Source: Crocinitomix algicola | Lineage (GTDB): Bacteria > Bacteroidota > Bacteroidia > Flavobacteriales_D > Crocinitomicaceae | DNA length: 64,000 nt | Reading direction: 5' to 3' | NCBI RefSeq assembly: GCF_001661595.2 | Contig: NZ_LYPF02000018.1 | Span: 86,254 to 150,253 of the forward strand | Shown here: positions 1 to 9,691 of the stretch, piece by piece | Position numbering within the stretch: the stretch's first letter is position 1 | Layout: the number at the start of each line of letters is the position of its first letter | Notes under the pieces: model-generated | Database searches by the model: none | Told to the model about the DNA's origin: nothing | Seen by the model: only the letters and a program-made list of their open reading frames with translations | Position numbers and translations under genes: made by a program

Positions 1-439
1 CGATTTCAATTTCCATATTAAACTTAACACCTGGTTCCATTTTACAAATTACCAAATCCGGGTTTAATACTTGGAAAGCAGTTGTAAATTTCCCGATATC
101 TCCTGCAGTTAAAGCTTCTTGACCTGAAACGGAAACTATTACTTTTTCAGAATCAGTTCCTTCAATCTGTTGTTTGAAGCGAACTTGTTTTAAGTTCAAT
201 ATAATTTCTGTCACGTCATCTACAACACCTTTAATTGTTGAAAATTCGTGATCTACGCCTTCAATCTTCACAGATGAGATAGCGAAACCTTCTAAAGAAG
301 AAAGTAAAATTCTTCTAAGTGCATTACCAATTGTTACACCGTATCCTGGTTCCAATGGTCTGAATTCGAATTGACCACGAAAGTCATCCGATTCAATCAT
401 AATTACCTTATCCGGTTTCTGAAAATCTAGAATAGCCAT
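1..439 (-). CDS. rpoA: RNA polymerase alpha subunit, 3' part outside window
   Basis: The alpha subunit dimerises to seed assembly of the core RNA polymerase. Only the first 146 codons are inside the window; the gene runs off the left edge. The translation starts [14 protein letters not shown] and contains the alpha N-terminal-domain signature [11 protein letters not shown] at about residues 42-52, followed by the [11 protein letters not shown] segment. It is the last gene seen of the alpha operon, 126 bp downstream of rpsD. The start is the only ATG upstream of the conserved domain. Confidence 0.97.
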   Translation of the reverse strand, partial: MAILDFQKPDKVIMIESDDFRGQFEFRPLEPGYGVTIGNALRRILLSSLEGFAISSVKIEGVDHEFSTIKGVVDDVTEIILNLKQVRFKQQIEGTDSEKVIVSVSGQEALTAGDIGKFTTAFQVLNPDLVICKMEPGVKFNMEIEI

Positions 440-456
440 GTTTTATCTTCGTTTTA

Positions 457-526
457 ATTGCGTTTTAGTTGCGCGGTTAATCCGTTTGAAGATTATACCG
501 ATCAACCCTTTCTGCTAAAACGCAAT
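457..526 (-). other. 12-bp perfect inverted repeat between rpsD and rpoA
   Basis: ATTGCGTTTTAG at 457-468 is exactly complementary to CTAAAACGCAAT at 515-526, so the transcript between rpsD and rpoA can close a 12-bp stem over a 46-nt loop. No U-tract follows it on the minus strand, so it does not look like a terminator. It may be an RNA structure that separates or regulates rpoA translation. A smaller hairpin (CTCTTT/AAAGAG, 544-558) lies next to it, just after the rpsD stop. Confidence 0.5.
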
Positions 527-565
527 GATTAATTTAATCTAATGCTCTTTTATAAAGAGGCTTTA

Positions 566-1171
566 TTATTTCGAGTATAATTCGACGATTAACTGCTCTT
601 TAATTCCTTCAGGAATCATTTCACGAGATGGTTTACTTACGAAACGACCTTCCATTGTAGAAGCATTCCAGTCTAACCATTCGAATGAGTTAATATTCGC
701 AGCAACAGATGAAGAAATAGCCTCTAATGATTTAGATTTTTCTCTAACTGCTACAACATCACCCTCTTTTAATGTATAAGAAGGTACATTTACGATCTCT
801 CCATTCACAGTAATGTGTCTATGCGTTACCATTTGTCTTGCTCCACGTCTACTTGGAGAAATACCCAAACGATAAACTGTATTATCTAAACGAGACTCAC
901 AAAGGATTAGAAGGTTCTCACCAGTAATTCCTTTCATTCGTGAAGCTTTTTTAAACAAATTAGAGAATTGTCTTTCCAAAATACCGTAAGTATATTTAGC
1001 TTTTTGTTTCTCCATTAACTGAATAGCATATTCAGATTGTTTACCTCGTCTCTTGTTAGGACCGTGTTGACCAGGTCCGTAATTTTTTCTTTCCAATGCT
1101 TTATCAGGTCCAAAAATTGGATCTCTGAATCGTCTAGCTATCTTAGATTTAGGGCCAGTATATCTTGCCAT
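566..1171 (-). CDS. rpsD: 30S ribosomal protein uS4
   Basis: uS4 is a primary 16S rRNA binder that nucleates assembly of the 30S body. The 201-residue product begins [15 protein letters not shown], with the usual basic N-terminus, and has the S4 RNA-binding domain at about residues 90-155 ([13 protein letters not shown], then [11 protein letters not shown]). Length matches the family. The N-terminus lacks the zinc-finger cysteines found in some uS4 forms. It lies between rpsK and rpoA in the alpha operon. Confidence 0.97.
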   Translation of the reverse strand: MARYTGPKSKIARRFRDPIFGPDKALERKNYGPGQHGPNKRRGKQSEYAIQLMEKQKAKYTYGILERQFSNLFKKASRMKGITGENLLILCESRLDNTVYRLGISPSRRGARQMVTHRHITVNGEIVNVPSYTLKEGDVVAVREKSKSLEAISSSVAANINSFEWLDWNASTMEGRFVSKPSREMIPEGIKEQLIVELYSK

Positions 1172-1196
1172 GTTCTCTTTTTTACAAAATTCTTAA

Positions 1197-1583
1197 TTAA
1201 ACTCTTCTTCGTTTCGGTGGTCTACAACCATTGTGAGGCATAGGTGTTACGTCTATAATTTCAGTAACTTCGACACCGCAATTATGAATTGCTCTGATGG
1301 CAGATTCTCTACCTGAACCAGGACCTTTTACGTATACTTTTACCTTTCTTAAACCAAGGTCATGTGCTTCACGAGCACAATCCTCAGCTGCAACTTGCGC
1401 TGCATAAGGAGTATTTTTCTTAGATCCTCTAAATCCCATTTTACCAGCACTTGACCAAGAAATTACTTGTCCAGCATTGTTTGTTAACGAGATAATAATG
1501 TTATTGAAAGAAGCTTGAATGTGAGCTTGTCCCACCGCTTCAACTTTAACATTTTTCTTTTTTACTTTACCTGCTTTTGCCAT
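1197..1583 (-). CDS. rpsK: 30S ribosomal protein uS11
   Basis: uS11 sits on the 30S platform near the mRNA exit/E-site. The 128-residue product has the family's central GRESAIRAI segment and the conserved C-terminal tail with [13 protein letters not shown]. Start ATG at 1583 gives the usual lysine-rich N-terminus. Its order rpsM-rpsK-rpsD-rpoA is the standard alpha operon. Confidence 0.97.
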   Translation of the reverse strand: MAKAGKVKKKNVKVEAVGQAHIQASFNNIIISLTNNAGQVISWSSAGKMGFRGSKKNTPYAAQVAAEDCAREAHDLGLRKVKVYVKGPGSGRESAIRAIHNCGVEVTEIIDVTPMPHNGCRPPKRRRV

Positions 1584-1653
1584 ATTTATTTAGTTAGAAT
1601 ATAAATCACTCCACAAGAAATACTCTTGCTTGAACTTAAATTCTGATTACTAA

Positions 1654-2028
1654 TTATTTAGTTGCTTTCTTCTTGTTTGCAACTGTTTTTCGTCTCCCTT
1701 TACGGGTTCTTGAATTATTCTTTGTACGTTGACCTCTCAAAGGTAAACCAGCTCTATGTCTGATTCCTCTGTTACATCCAATGTCCATCAAACGTTTGAT
1801 GTTCAATTGAACCTCTGATCTTAATGCACCTTCAACTTTCATTTCTGCAACTGCAGCACGAATTTTTCCAGTCTGATCATCCGTCCAATCTTGAACTTTG
1901 ATATTTCTATCTACTCCACAATCATCTAAAATTTTTGCAGCAGTACTGTTTCCAATACCGTAAATATAGGTCAAACTAATTACCCCTCTTTTGTTCTTTG
2001 GGATATCTATTCCAGCGATTCTAGCCAT
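1654..2028 (-). CDS. rpsM: 30S ribosomal protein uS13
   Basis: uS13 is in the 30S head, contacts the P-site tRNA and forms bridges to the 50S subunit. The 124-residue product starts [15 protein letters not shown], has the helix-two-turn-helix [14 protein letters not shown] region and ends in a basic tail with [18 protein letters not shown], all typical. A candidate internal promoter lies just upstream, at 2063-2070. Confidence 0.97.
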   Translation of the reverse strand: MARIAGIDIPKNKRGVISLTYIYGIGNSTAAKILDDCGVDRNIKVQDWTDDQTGKIRAAVAEMKVEGALRSEVQLNIKRLMDIGCNRGIRHRAGLPLRGQRTKNNSRTRKGRRKTVANKKKATK

Positions 2029-2062
2029 AATTCTTATTTAATAGCTTCCAAAAAATTTTCGG

Positions 2063-2070
2063 CAAAAGTA
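2063..2070 (-). promoter_or_regulatory. possible internal -7 element ahead of rpsM
   Basis: Read on the minus strand this is TACTTTTG, a match to the Bacteroidetes -7 consensus TAnnTTTG, placed about 35 nt upstream of the rpsM start. No good TTG is seen at the -33 position, so this could be a weak internal alpha-operon promoter or chance in AT-rich DNA. Confidence 0.3.
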
Positions 2071-2111
2071 ATACTAATAATTTAATTTTACCGATTCTTT
2101 CTCAGAAGATT

Positions 2112-2228
2112 TTATCCTTGTCTTTGTTTAAACTTTGGGTTCTTTTTGTTTATCACGTAAACTTTCCCTTTTCTTTTAACGATTTTACAGTCAGCAGATC
2201 GTTTTTTTACTGATGCTCTTACTTTCAT
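2112..2228 (-). CDS. rpmJ: 50S ribosomal protein bL36, zinc-free form
   Basis: Small 38-residue basic protein of the 50S subunit that binds 23S rRNA. The reading begins [20 protein letters not shown] and ends KFKQRQG. It keeps the family frame but has only one of the zinc-ribbon cysteines (SADC where zinc forms have CxxC; NKKNPKFK where they have Cys and His), so it is the non-zinc type. It lies between infA and rpsM as expected. Confidence 0.95.
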   Translation of the reverse strand: MKVRASVKKRSADCKIVKRKGKVYVINKKNPKFKQRQG

Positions 2229-2335
2229 AATTTCCAATTTTGGACGTAGATAGTTTTCTTTTTCGAAGAAAAAAGACATCTTCTTAATCGCCTTTTCTCG
2301 TCATCCACGTTGTCTTTTATCTTTCGTCTAATTTT

Positions 2336-2554
2336 TTATTTATACCTATAAGTAATTCGCCCTTTCGACAAATCATAAGGCGACATTTCTAATTTTACTT
2401 TATCCCCAGGCAAAATTTTAATGTAATGCATTCTCATTTTACCTGAAATGTGAGCTGTAATCGTATGACCGTTTTCCAACTCAACTCTAAACATTGCATT
2501 TGATAATGCCTCGATTATCGTTCCGTCTTGTTCTATTGATGCTTGTTTTGCCAT
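2336..2554 (-). CDS. infA: translation initiation factor IF-1
   Basis: IF-1 occupies the A site of the 30S subunit during initiation. The 72-residue product is a single S1/OB-fold domain: [13 protein letters not shown], then [20 protein letters not shown], and a C-terminus RITYRYK, all typical. It starts 6 bp after the secY stop, so it is co-transcribed; map or adk are not inserted here as they are in many other bacteria. Confidence 0.97.
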   Translation of the reverse strand: MAKQASIEQDGTIIEALSNAMFRVELENGHTITAHISGKMRMHYIKILPGDKVKLEMSPYDLSKGRITYRYK

Positions 2555-2560
2555 AAATCT

Positions 2561-3889
2561 TTATATCACATTACCAACTGGAGCCTCACCTCTTCGCCCA
2601 CGAATGGCGCCGCCTTCCATCAAACCGTCGTAATGTCTATTTAATAAATAGGTTTCTATTTGTTGCAGGGTATCTAAAACCACACCAACCATAATTAACA
2701 TTGATGTACCGCCCATGAACATTGCAAAGCCTTCACCAATACCAAACATCATAGCAAATGCTGGAATTATTGCAATTGCCGCCAACATTAAAGATCCAGG
2801 AAGTGTAATTCTTGACAAAATATTATCTAGAAAATCAGCTGTTTCAGACCCCGGTTTAACTCCAGGAACAAAACCACCATTTCTCTTCAAATCGTCTGCA
2901 ATTTGCTTCGGATTAATTGTAATTGCCGTATAGAAATACGTAAAAATGATAATCATTAAAGCAAATATAAAGTTATACCAGAATCCTCTAAAGTCAGCCA
3001 TAAACCCAAGAATTGAATCTTGACCAATCATCGCAGGTACCGTCATAATTGCTTGAGCAAAGATTATAGGCATTACCCCAGAAGCATTTACCTTTAACGG
3101 AATATAACTTCTTGAAGAAGCACCCATACTTGCACCTTGACCACCAACAACTTCTTTTGCATAATTAATTGGAACACGTCTTACACCTTGAACGATAAGA
3201 ACAGTTACCATAATTATTGCAAAGAATACGATTAATTCTACTAAGAACATGAATATACCTCCAGCACCATCAATACGCACACCAAATTCGGTAAGGACAG
3301 AACCAGGGAAACGAGCGAGGATACCAACCGTAATTAGCAATGAAATACCATTACCAATACCTTTGTCTGTAATTCTTTCACCTAACCACATTGCGAACAT
3401 TGTTCCTGCGATTAATAAAGCGATAGACGTCGTCCACCACATTAGAGAAGGATCTACAGCTGCTTCATAATTTAAGACATACATCGTTAAGTAAGAAGGC
3501 GCTTGAAACGCACAAATCGCAATCGTCAAGAAACGGGTATACCCATTAATTTTTCGACGACCACTTTCCCCATCTTTTTGCATTTTTTGCACAACAGGAA
3601 CGGCCATACCCAATAATTGCATGATAATAGAAGCAGAGATATACGGCATAATCCCTAAGGCCATGATTGAAGCTTTAGAGAAAGCTCCACCTGCGAACAA
3701 GTCCAATAGACCGACGAGACCACCACTTTCACCACTGCTATTAATAGCTAAAGCACCTTGGTCAACACCAGGGATAATGATGAATGAACCCACACGATAG
3801 ATTAGGATTAACCCTAGAGTTAACCCTATTCTATTTCTAAGTTCTTCAACTTTCCAAATATTTTTTATTGTTTCTATAAATTTCTTCAT
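2561..3889 (-). CDS. secY: preprotein translocase subunit SecY
   Basis: SecY is the channel of the Sec translocon in the inner membrane. The 442-residue product has the expected ten hydrophobic segments, the early plug region near residues 50-70, the MPYISASIIMQLL segment at about 82-94 and a cytosolic C-terminal loop with GGFVPGVKPG. It starts MKKFIETIKNIWKVEELRNRIG, which is conserved. Located between rplO and infA in the spc operon; it provides the export route for the many signal-peptide proteins in this window. Confidence 0.97.
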   Translation of the reverse strand: MKKFIETIKNIWKVEELRNRIGLTLGLILIYRVGSFIIIPGVDQGALAINSSGESGGLVGLLDLFAGGAFSKASIMALGIMPYISASIIMQLLGMAVPVVQKMQKDGESGRRKINGYTRFLTIAICAFQAPSYLTMYVLNYEAAVDPSLMWWTTSIALLIAGTMFAMWLGERITDKGIGNGISLLITVGILARFPGSVLTEFGVRIDGAGGIFMFLVELIVFFAIIMVTVLIVQGVRRVPINYAKEVVGGQGASMGASSRSYIPLKVNASGVMPIIFAQAIMTVPAMIGQDSILGFMADFRGFWYNFIFALMIIIFTYFYTAITINPKQIADDLKRNGGFVPGVKPGSETADFLDNILSRITLPGSLMLAAIAIIPAFAMMFGIGEGFAMFMGGTSMLIMVGVVLDTLQQIETYLLNRHYDGLMEGGAIRGRRGEAPVGNVI

Positions 3890-3907
3890 TCGAGGTGTTT
3901 ATTAGAA

Positions 3908-4354
3908 TTAAACAGTTTCTACAGAACCACCAGCAGCTTCGATTGCCGCTTTTGCAGATGCAGAAAATCCATTTGCCGTTACCTTAATAGATGCTTTTAA
4001 TTCTCCTCTTCCTAAAATTTTAACCAAATCTTTCTTTTGCGCCAATCCATTTTCACGGATTACATCTAAATTAACTTCCTTAATGTTAAGCTTTTCAACT
4101 AAATTTTGAAGTGTATCAAGGTTTATTCCCTTATATTCTACACGGTTCATATTAGTGAAGCCAAACTTAGGTACACGTCTTTGAAGTGGCATTTGTCCAC
4201 CTTCGAAACCGATTTTACGGCTGTAACCAGAACGTGACTTAGCACCTTTATGTCCTCTTGTCGAAGTTCCACCGTGTCCAGAACCTTGTCCTCGACCGAT
4301 TCGTTTTGTGCTTTTCGTCGCTCCTTTAGCCGGTTTAATATTATTTAAATTCAT
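3908..4354 (-). CDS. rplO: 50S ribosomal protein uL15
   Basis: uL15 is a late-assembly 50S protein bound to 23S rRNA. It has the glycine-rich RGQGSGHGGTSTRGHKG stretch near residues 20-38 and a globular C-terminal domain ending AAGGSVETV. I chose the ATG at 4354 (MNLNNIKPAKGA) because the open frame 10 codons upstream would overlap rpmD, and family members begin at this point. Confidence 0.95.
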   Translation of the reverse strand: MNLNNIKPAKGATKSTKRIGRGQGSGHGGTSTRGHKGAKSRSGYSRKIGFEGGQMPLQRRVPKFGFTNMNRVEYKGINLDTLQNLVEKLNIKEVNLDVIRENGLAQKKDLVKILGRGELKASIKVTANGFSASAKAAIEAAGGSVETV

Positions 4355-4376
4355 TGTACTAATGCTTATAGAATTC

Positions 4377-4553
4377 TTACTCAATTATTTCAATCATATG
4401 AGAAACTTTTTTCACCATACCTAAAATTTGTGGTGTAGCTTCTTTTTCGATTACTTGGTTCAGTTTTCTAAACCCTAATGCTTCAATCGTTCTTTTCTGA
4501 TCTTTTGGACGATTGATAGCACTTTTTACTTGTTTAATTTTAATAGTTGCCAT
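4377..4553 (-). CDS. rpmD: 50S ribosomal protein uL30
   Basis: A 58-residue product starting MATIKIKQVKSAINRPKDQK, with the family core TIEALGFRKLNQV. This is the expected gene between rpsE and rplO. It binds 23S rRNA on the solvent side of the 50S subunit. The ATG at 4553 is 11 bp after the rpsE stop. Confidence 0.95.
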   Translation of the reverse strand: MATIKIKQVKSAINRPKDQKRTIEALGFRKLNQVIEKEATPQILGMVKKVSHMIEIIE

Positions 4554-4564
4554 AATTGTCTTGA

Positions 4565-5074
4565 TTAACCGTTAAAAACTTTATCTAATGAAACACCTCT
4601 ATCGTGAGCCACTTGTACGGCGTCTCTCATCTGCTCGAGAGCATCCATAGTCGCTTTCACAACATTGTGCGGGTTTGAAGAACCTTGAGATTTTGCAAGG
4701 ATATCAGTAATACCAGCACTTTCAAGAACCGCACGCATCGCACCACCAGCAATAACACCAGTACCATGAGCTGCAGGTCTTAAGAAAACACGTGCTCCTG
4801 AGAACTTACCTTTTTGAGCATGAGGAACTGTACCTTTAATAACAGGTACACGAATTAAATTTTTCTTTGCATCGTCTACACCTTTAGAAATTGCTTCGAC
4901 AACTTCCTTTGCTTTTCCTAGACCGTGTCCTACGACACCTTCTTCGTTTCCAACCACTACTACAGCAGAGAAAGTAAAGGTTCGACCACCTTTAGTAACT
5001 TTAGTTACACGATTAAGTGCAACAAGCTTATCTTTTAATTCTAAATCTGTAGATCTAACTATATTTGCTTTCAT
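4565..5074 (-). CDS. rpsE: 30S ribosomal protein uS5
   Basis: uS5 lies at the mRNA entry side of the 30S subunit and contributes to decoding accuracy. The 169-residue product has the N-terminal double-stranded-RNA-binding-like domain ([18 protein letters not shown], about residues 19-36, with the loop where spectinomycin-resistance changes occur in other species) and the C-terminal domain with [15 protein letters not shown]. Nothing unusual. Confidence 0.97.
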   Translation of the reverse strand: MKANIVRSTDLELKDKLVALNRVTKVTKGGRTFTFSAVVVVGNEEGVVGHGLGKAKEVVEAISKGVDDAKKNLIRVPVIKGTVPHAQKGKFSGARVFLRPAAHGTGVIAGGAMRAVLESAGITDILAKSQGSSNPHNVVKATMDALEQMRDAVQVAHDRGVSLDKVFNG

Positions 5075-5079
5075 CTTTA

Positions 5080-5433
5080 TTAAAATTTAAGTCCACCTTC
5101 TCTTGCGCCTTCAGCAAGTGATTTCACTCTTCCGTGGTATTGGTATCCATTTCTATCAAAAACAACCTGCGTTACGCCTGCTTTAATCGCTTTTTCTGCA
5201 ACATCTTTTCCAACGATTGCAGCTGCTTCAGTTTTATTTTTACCTTCTACAGCATTGTTTTTATAAGATGAAGCTGACGCCAAGGTCACTCCTTTATTAT
5301 CATCAATTACTTGCGCATAGATTTGTTTATTTGATCTAAACACACTTAATCTTGGTTGTTCAGAAGTACCGAAAACGTTCTTTCTGATTCTTCTTTTTAT
5401 TTTTGCTCTTTTTGCTACTTTATCTAAAGCCAT
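5080..5433 (-). CDS. rplR: 50S ribosomal protein uL18
   Basis: uL18 binds 5S rRNA and links it to the 50S central protuberance. The 117-residue product has the basic N-terminus ([15 protein letters not shown]) and the conserved [18 protein letters not shown] and C-terminal [17 protein letters not shown] segments. Located between rplF and rpsE as usual. Confidence 0.97.
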   Translation of the reverse strand: MALDKVAKRAKIKRRIRKNVFGTSEQPRLSVFRSNKQIYAQVIDDNKGVTLASASSYKNNAVEGKNKTEAAAIVGKDVAEKAIKAGVTQVVFDRNGYQYHGRVKSLAEGAREGGLKF

Positions 5434-5441
5434 AATATCAA

Positions 5442-5993
5442 TTATTTCGCAGCTGATTTACCAGCTTTTCTTCTAATAAACTCATCAGAGTATCTGATTC
5501 CTTTTCCTTTGTAAGGTTCAGGTTTTCTTAAAGATCTAATCTTTGCAGCAGCCAAACCTAATAATTGTTTGTCATGCGACTCTAATGTAACAATTGGCGC
5601 TTTACCTTTTTGAGTTTCTGCGCTTAATTTAATTTCTGAAGGTAATTCGATAATAACTGGGTGCGAGTATCCAATAACCATTTCAAGTTTTTGACCACTA
5701 GCAGTAGCTCTATATCCAACACCGTGGAATTCTAATTTCTTTGTGAAACCTTTCGATACTCCTTCAATCATATTATTCACTAAAGCACGGTACAAACCAT
5801 GTTTAGCACGAACATCTTTATGATCGCTTGATCTTTCGAAAGTTAGTGTTCCATCTTCTTGTTTAATTGTAACACTCGGGTCTATACTCTGCGTTAATTC
5901 GCCCTTTGGTCCCTTTACAGAAATCGCTCCCTCTTCAATTTTAACTTCGACTCCACTTTCAATGGTAACCGGTGCATTTCCAATTCTAGACAT
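5442..5993 (-). CDS. rplF: 50S ribosomal protein uL6
   Basis: uL6 lies near the base of the L7/L12 stalk and the sarcin-ricin loop. The 183-residue product has two tandem L6 domains; it starts [17 protein letters not shown] and the C-terminal signature [16 protein letters not shown] is present at about residues 157-172. Length is normal. Confidence 0.97.
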   Translation of the reverse strand: MSRIGNAPVTIESGVEVKIEEGAISVKGPKGELTQSIDPSVTIKQEDGTLTFERSSDHKDVRAKHGLYRALVNNMIEGVSKGFTKKLEFHGVGYRATASGQKLEMVIGYSHPVIIELPSEIKLSAETQKGKAPIVTLESHDKQLLGLAAAKIRSLRKPEPYKGKGIRYSDEFIRRKAGKSAAK

Positions 5994-6015
5994 AACTAAT
6001 TTTCTTTACTAATTA

Positions 6016-6408
6016 TTAATAAACGTAACAAATGACTTCACCACCTACGTTTTCTTTTCTCGCTTCTTTATCAGTAATTACACCTTTCGAAGTTGAAAGA
6101 ATTGCAATTCCTAAACCGTTGATTACACGTGGTAACTCACCTGCACCTACATACTTTCTTAATCCAGGAGTAGAAACTCTTTGGATTTTACGAATTGCTG
6201 GCGTACCATTAGTATATTTTAATGCAATCTTTATAATACCTTGTTTGTTGTCATCTTCAAATTTATGACTAAGGATATAACCTTTATCTTCAAGGATTTT
6301 TGTAATTTCTTTTTTGATACCTGACGCTGGAATTTCCACAACTTTGTGTCTTGCCAATTGTGCGTTTCTCACACGTGTCAAATAATCTGCTATTGGATCT
6401 GAATTCAT
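6016..6408 (-). CDS. rpsH: 30S ribosomal protein uS8
   Basis: uS8 is a primary 16S rRNA binder in the 30S body. The product begins [17 protein letters not shown] and ends with the C-terminal signature [19 protein letters not shown] near its end. I placed the start at 6408; the frame is open 10 codons further up, but family members start with this DPIADYLTR segment. 74 bp separate it from rpsN. Confidence 0.96.
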   Translation of the reverse strand: MNSDPIADYLTRVRNAQLARHKVVEIPASGIKKEITKILEDKGYILSHKFEDDNKQGIIKIALKYTNGTPAIRKIQRVSTPGLRKYVGAGELPRVINGLGIAILSTSKGVITDKEARKENVGGEVICYVY

Positions 6409-6482
6409 TTTTCTTATTTTTAGACTTGTGACCATCAATTTGAACTTTTCAAACGACAGCCGCAGTTTCTAATTTATACTAA

Positions 6483-6770
6483 TTACCAGCTTGCTTTAGT
6501 TACACCTGGGATTTTACCTGCAAGAGCCATTTCTCTAAATGTTACCCTTGAAATTCCGAATTGTCTCATATAACCTCTTGGTCTACCAGTCAATCCACAT
6601 CTATTGTGCACTCTAATCTTCATAGAGTTTTTTGGTAACTTTTGTAATGCCATCATAGCATCCCAATCACCTTCATTTGCAGCTTTTCTCAATGCTGCTC
6701 TTTTCTCAGCATATTGATCAGCCATTTTAATTTTTTTGCGTTGTTTCGCCTTCATTGATTCTTTAGCCAT
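6483..6770 (-). CDS. rpsN: 30S ribosomal protein uS14, zinc-free type
   Basis: uS14 is in the 30S head. The 95-residue product starts [13 protein letters not shown] and ends [11 protein letters not shown], with the [18 protein letters not shown] signature at about 55-72. It is the longer form without the CxxC pairs. An upstream open frame overlaps rplE; the ATG at 6770 leaves a 4-bp gap and matches the conserved N-terminus. Confidence 0.96.
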   Translation of the reverse strand: MAKESMKAKQRKKIKMADQYAEKRAALRKAANEGDWDAMMALQKLPKNSMKIRVHNRCGLTGRPRGYMRQFGISRVTFREMALAGKIPGVTKASW

Positions 6771-6774
6771 CTTA

Positions 6775-7326
6775 CTAATTTTTAACGAAAGGGAAACCAA
6801 ACTCATTTAATAACGCTTTACTTTCTTCATCAGAAGAAGTACTCGTTACGAAGGTGATATCCATTCCGAATATTTTATTCACTTTATCAATATCGATTTC
6901 TGGGAAAATGATATGCTCTTTAATTCCCATATTAAAGTTACCAGTACCATCAAAACCATTCGCTTTTACCCCTCTAAAATCTCTTGTACGAGGTAAAGCA
7001 ATGTTAATAAGACGATCTAAGAATTCATACATCTTATCACCTCTTAAAGTAACCTTTACTCCAACTGGCATCCCTTTTCTTAGTTTAAAGTTAGAGATAT
7101 CCTTTTTAGAGTTAGTAGCGATAGCCTTTTGACCTGCGATTAATGTCATGTCATTAACAGCTGATTCGATTAACTTTTTATCTGCGATCGCGTCACCAAC
7201 TCCCTGGCTTAAAACGATCTTTTCGAGTTTAGGTACGCGCATATTCGATTTGAAACCGAATTGCTCTTGCAATTTTTTTGCGATTTCATTCGCGTACTTT
7301 TCTCTTAGTCTTGGTGTATAGCTCAT
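6775..7326 (-). CDS. rplE: 50S ribosomal protein uL5
   Basis: uL5 binds 5S rRNA in the central protuberance and contacts the P-site tRNA. The 183-residue product shows the conserved PRLREKY start and the RTRDFRGV segment in the second half. Its first base shares position 7326 with the last base of rplX, so the two are translationally close. Confidence 0.97.
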   Translation of the reverse strand: MSYTPRLREKYANEIAKKLQEQFGFKSNMRVPKLEKIVLSQGVGDAIADKKLIESAVNDMTLIAGQKAIATNSKKDISNFKLRKGMPVGVKVTLRGDKMYEFLDRLINIALPRTRDFRGVKANGFDGTGNFNMGIKEHIIFPEIDIDKVNKIFGMDITFVTSTSSDEESKALLNEFGFPFVKN

Positions 7327-7643
7327 TATTTAACTACCTCCCCATTCTTTTTTAAAAATCTAACTAATTTACCGTTTTCGTCTTCTTTTCTTCCAACTCG
7401 AGAAGCGACACCGTCAACCACGACCATGATATTTGATAAGTGAATTCCAGCCTCAGTCTCTTCAATACCACCCTGCGGATTAGACGCACTAGGCTTCACA
7501 TGTTTTTTTACGATGTTTACACCCTCAACAATTGCACGATTTTTCTTTCTATCAATACGTAGCACTTTTCCTTCGCTACCTTTTGATGTACCGCTGATCA
7601 CTTTTACAGTGTCTCCTACTTTTACGTGTAGTTTCTTTTGCAT
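7326..7643 (-). CDS. rplX: 50S ribosomal protein uL24
   Basis: uL24 is an assembly initiator that binds the 5' end of 23S rRNA. The 105-residue product has a KOW motif near the N-terminus ([19 protein letters not shown], residues 5-23) and the [14 protein letters not shown] segment. It overlaps the rplE start by one base. Confidence 0.97.
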   Translation of the reverse strand: MQKKLHVKVGDTVKVISGTSKGSEGKVLRIDRKKNRAIVEGVNIVKKHVKPSASNPQGGIEETEAGIHLSNIMVVVDGVASRVGRKEDENGKLVRFLKKNGEVVK

Positions 7644-7654
7644 TTTCTTTAATT

Positions 7655-8023
7655 TTAAAGTACCTCAGGTGCTAGTGAAACAACTTTCATGTATTGTTTA
7701 TCTCTTAACTCTCTTGCAACAGGTCCAAAGATACGAGTACCTCTCATTTCTCCTGCTTCGTTAAGCAATACAACAGCGTTGTCATCAAATCTAACATACG
7801 ACCCATCAGGACGTCTGATTTCTTTTTTTGTTCTAACAATAACTGCTTTAGTCACTTGTCCCTTTTTCACGTTTCCGGCAGGAATAGCACTCTTTACAGT
7901 TACAACAATTTTATCACCAACAGAAGCATATCTTCTTTTTGTTCCTCCGAGTACACGGATGCACAAAACTTCTTTTGCTCCACTATTGTCGGCTACTGCT
8001 AATCTACTTTCTGATTGAATCAT
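7655..8023 (-). CDS. rplN: 50S ribosomal protein uL14
   Basis: uL14 is an interface protein of the 50S subunit that forms an inter-subunit bridge. The 122-residue product starts [19 protein letters not shown] and carries the [13 protein letters not shown] signature near the C-terminus. Exact family length. Confidence 0.97.
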   Translation of the reverse strand: MIQSESRLAVADNSGAKEVLCIRVLGGTKRRYASVGDKIVVTVKSAIPAGNVKKGQVTKAVIVRTKKEIRRPDGSYVRFDDNAVVLLNEAGEMRGTRIFGPVARELRDKQYMKVVSLAPEVL

Positions 8024-8029
8024 TGTATA

Positions 8030-8290
8030 TTATTTAGCTCTTTCAACAATTTCTACTAGTCTCCAACACTTATTTTTACTGAGTGGTCGCGTTTCCATGA
8101 TACGCACAGTATCACCTTGATTACACTCATTTTTTTCATCGTGGGCGACAAATTTAGTAGTTTTTTTCACGAACTTACCATATTTGGCATGTTTTACTTT
8201 TCTTTCTACCGAAACGACAACAGATTTATCCATTTTATCGCTGGTTACCACGCCAATACGCTCTTTTCTTAAATTTCTTTTATTTTCCAT
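8030..8290 (-). CDS. rpsQ: 30S ribosomal protein uS17
   Basis: uS17 is a primary 16S rRNA binder of OB-fold type. The 86-residue product has [19 protein letters not shown] at the N-terminus and the [19 protein letters not shown] segment at the C-terminus, both typical. Located between rpmC and rplN as expected. Confidence 0.97.
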   Translation of the reverse strand: MENKRNLRKERIGVVTSDKMDKSVVVSVERKVKHAKYGKFVKKTTKFVAHDEKNECNQGDTVRIMETRPLSKNKCWRLVEIVERAK

Positions 8291-8317
8291 ACTAGAAAGT
8301 CATTAATAAATAAAAGC

Positions 8318-8512
8318 TTAAGCTTTTAGCTCACGGCTTTTAATTTCTGTTTTTAAACGAGCGATTGTTTTACGCCCCTCTCTAATTTGAATTGGATTTT
8401 CCAGTTGAGAAACTGCATGAGTAAGCACAAGGCTTTTGTGTTGTGCAATTGCTTCATCCAATTTTTCTTTTAGGTCTTCCAAAGAAAATTCTCTTATTTC
8501 CGCTGCTTTCAT
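8318..8512 (-). CDS. rpmC: 50S ribosomal protein uL29
   Basis: Short alpha-helical 64-residue protein at the polypeptide exit, part of the docking site for trigger factor and SRP with uL23. It starts MKAAEIREFSLEDLKEKL and ends with the conserved ARLKTEIKSREL helix. Confidence 0.97.
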   Translation of the reverse strand: MKAAEIREFSLEDLKEKLDEAIAQHKSLVLTHAVSQLENPIQIREGRKTIARLKTEIKSRELKA

Positions 8513-8542
8513 TTGTTCTTAATATTAACTATTACACGTAGA

Positions 8543-8962
8543 TTAACCTACGTAATCTTTACGAACCACAAACTTGCATTTAAGCGGAAGTTTTTGAGCT
8601 GCTAAACGCATTGCCTCTCTGGCAGTTTCAACGTCAACACCTTCTGCTTCAAACAATATTCTACCTGGTCGTACCACTGCTACCCAGTGACTTGGTGCAC
8701 CTTTACCTTTACCCATACGTACCTCTGCTGGTTTTGCAGTAATTGGTTTATCAGGGAAAACGCGAATCCAGACTTTACCTTCTCTCTTCATGTAACGAGT
8801 AACGGCTATACGTGAAGCTTCAATTTGTCTAGAAGTCAACCATCCTGGCTCAAGTGACTTTAATCCAAAAGATCCGAAAGCGATCTGACTTCCTCGGTGT
8901 GCAAGACCAGTGTTTCTTCCCTTTTGAGCTTTTCTAAATTTTGTTCTTTTCGGTTGTAACAT
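8543..8962 (-). CDS. rplP: 50S ribosomal protein uL16
   Basis: uL16 helps position the A-site tRNA near the peptidyl-transferase centre. The 139-residue product starts [16 protein letters not shown] and contains the [20 protein letters not shown] region (about 67-86) and [13 protein letters not shown], all conserved. Nothing unusual. Confidence 0.97.
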   Translation of the reverse strand: MLQPKRTKFRKAQKGRNTGLAHRGSQIAFGSFGLKSLEPGWLTSRQIEASRIAVTRYMKREGKVWIRVFPDKPITAKPAEVRMGKGKGAPSHWVAVVRPGRILFEAEGVDVETAREAMRLAAQKLPLKCKFVVRKDYVG

Positions 8963-8981
8963 TCTCTAATGTTTTAACTAA

Positions 8982-9689
8982 TTATTTTCTTCTATTCTGA
9001 AATTTAGGATTACGTTTCCCACCTTTCTTTTGTTGTAAACCAACATTCGGCGAAAGGTCTCTTTTACCATAAACCTCACCCTTACAAATCCAAACTTTAA
9101 TTCCGATTCTTCCGTAAGTTGTGTGTGCTTCTGATAATGCGTAATCGATGTCAGCTCTAAAAGTATGCAATGGAGTTCGCCCATCTTTATACATTTCATT
9201 ACGTGCCATCTCAGCCCCATTTAAACGACCAGAAATCTTTACCTTGATTCCTTCGGCACCCATTCTCATTGTAGATTGGATTGCCATTTTAATTGCTCTT
9301 CTAAAAGAAATTCTTCCTTCAATTTGGCGAGCAATACTATCAGCAACTAATTTTGCATCTAGCTCAGGACGCTTAATTTCAAAAATATTGATTTGAACTT
9401 CTTTACCAGTAATCTTTTTAAGCTCTTCTTTTAGTTTGTCAACCTCTTGACCACCTTTACCGATGATAACACCAGGACGAGCCGTATTAATTGTTACTGT
9501 TACTAATTTAATTGTACGTTCAATGATAATTTTAGAGATACTTGCTTTTTGCAAACGAGCAGATAGATATTCTCTAATTTTTTGATCTTCAACAATTTTA
9601 GCAGAATAGTCATTTCCACCAAACCAGTTTGATTCCCATCCTTGGATGAATCCCAATCTATTACCTATTGGATTAGTCTTTTGTCCCAT
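8982..9689 (-). CDS. rpsC: 30S ribosomal protein uS3
   Basis: uS3 lies at the mRNA entry tunnel of the 30S head. The 235-residue product starts [17 protein letters not shown], has a KH type II domain with the GxxG loop in [15 protein letters not shown] (about 73-87), and the C-terminal domain with [19 protein letters not shown]. The tail ([15 protein letters not shown]) is strongly basic. Confidence 0.97.
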   Translation of the reverse strand: MGQKTNPIGNRLGFIQGWESNWFGGNDYSAKIVEDQKIREYLSARLQKASISKIIIERTIKLVTVTINTARPGVIIGKGGQEVDKLKEELKKITGKEVQINIFEIKRPELDAKLVADSIARQIEGRISFRRAIKMAIQSTMRMGAEGIKVKISGRLNGAEMARNEMYKDGRTPLHTFRADIDYALSEAHTTYGRIGIKVWICKGEVYGKRDLSPNVGLQQKKGGKRNPKFQNRRK

Positions 9690-9691
9690 TC

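Noticed and set aside
4355..4384. Ten extra codons at the start of rplO
   Set aside because: They overlap the end of rpmD and are not shared by the family; the ATG at 4354 was used.
6771..6806. Twelve extra codons at the start of rpsN
   Set aside because: They overlap rplE; the conserved MAKESMKA start at 6770 was used.
7689..8018. Long plus-strand open frame opposite rplN
   Set aside because: It lies wholly inside a certain ribosomal protein gene on the other strand, and its translation has no recognisable domain. Similar antisense frames across the window were also dropped as shadows.
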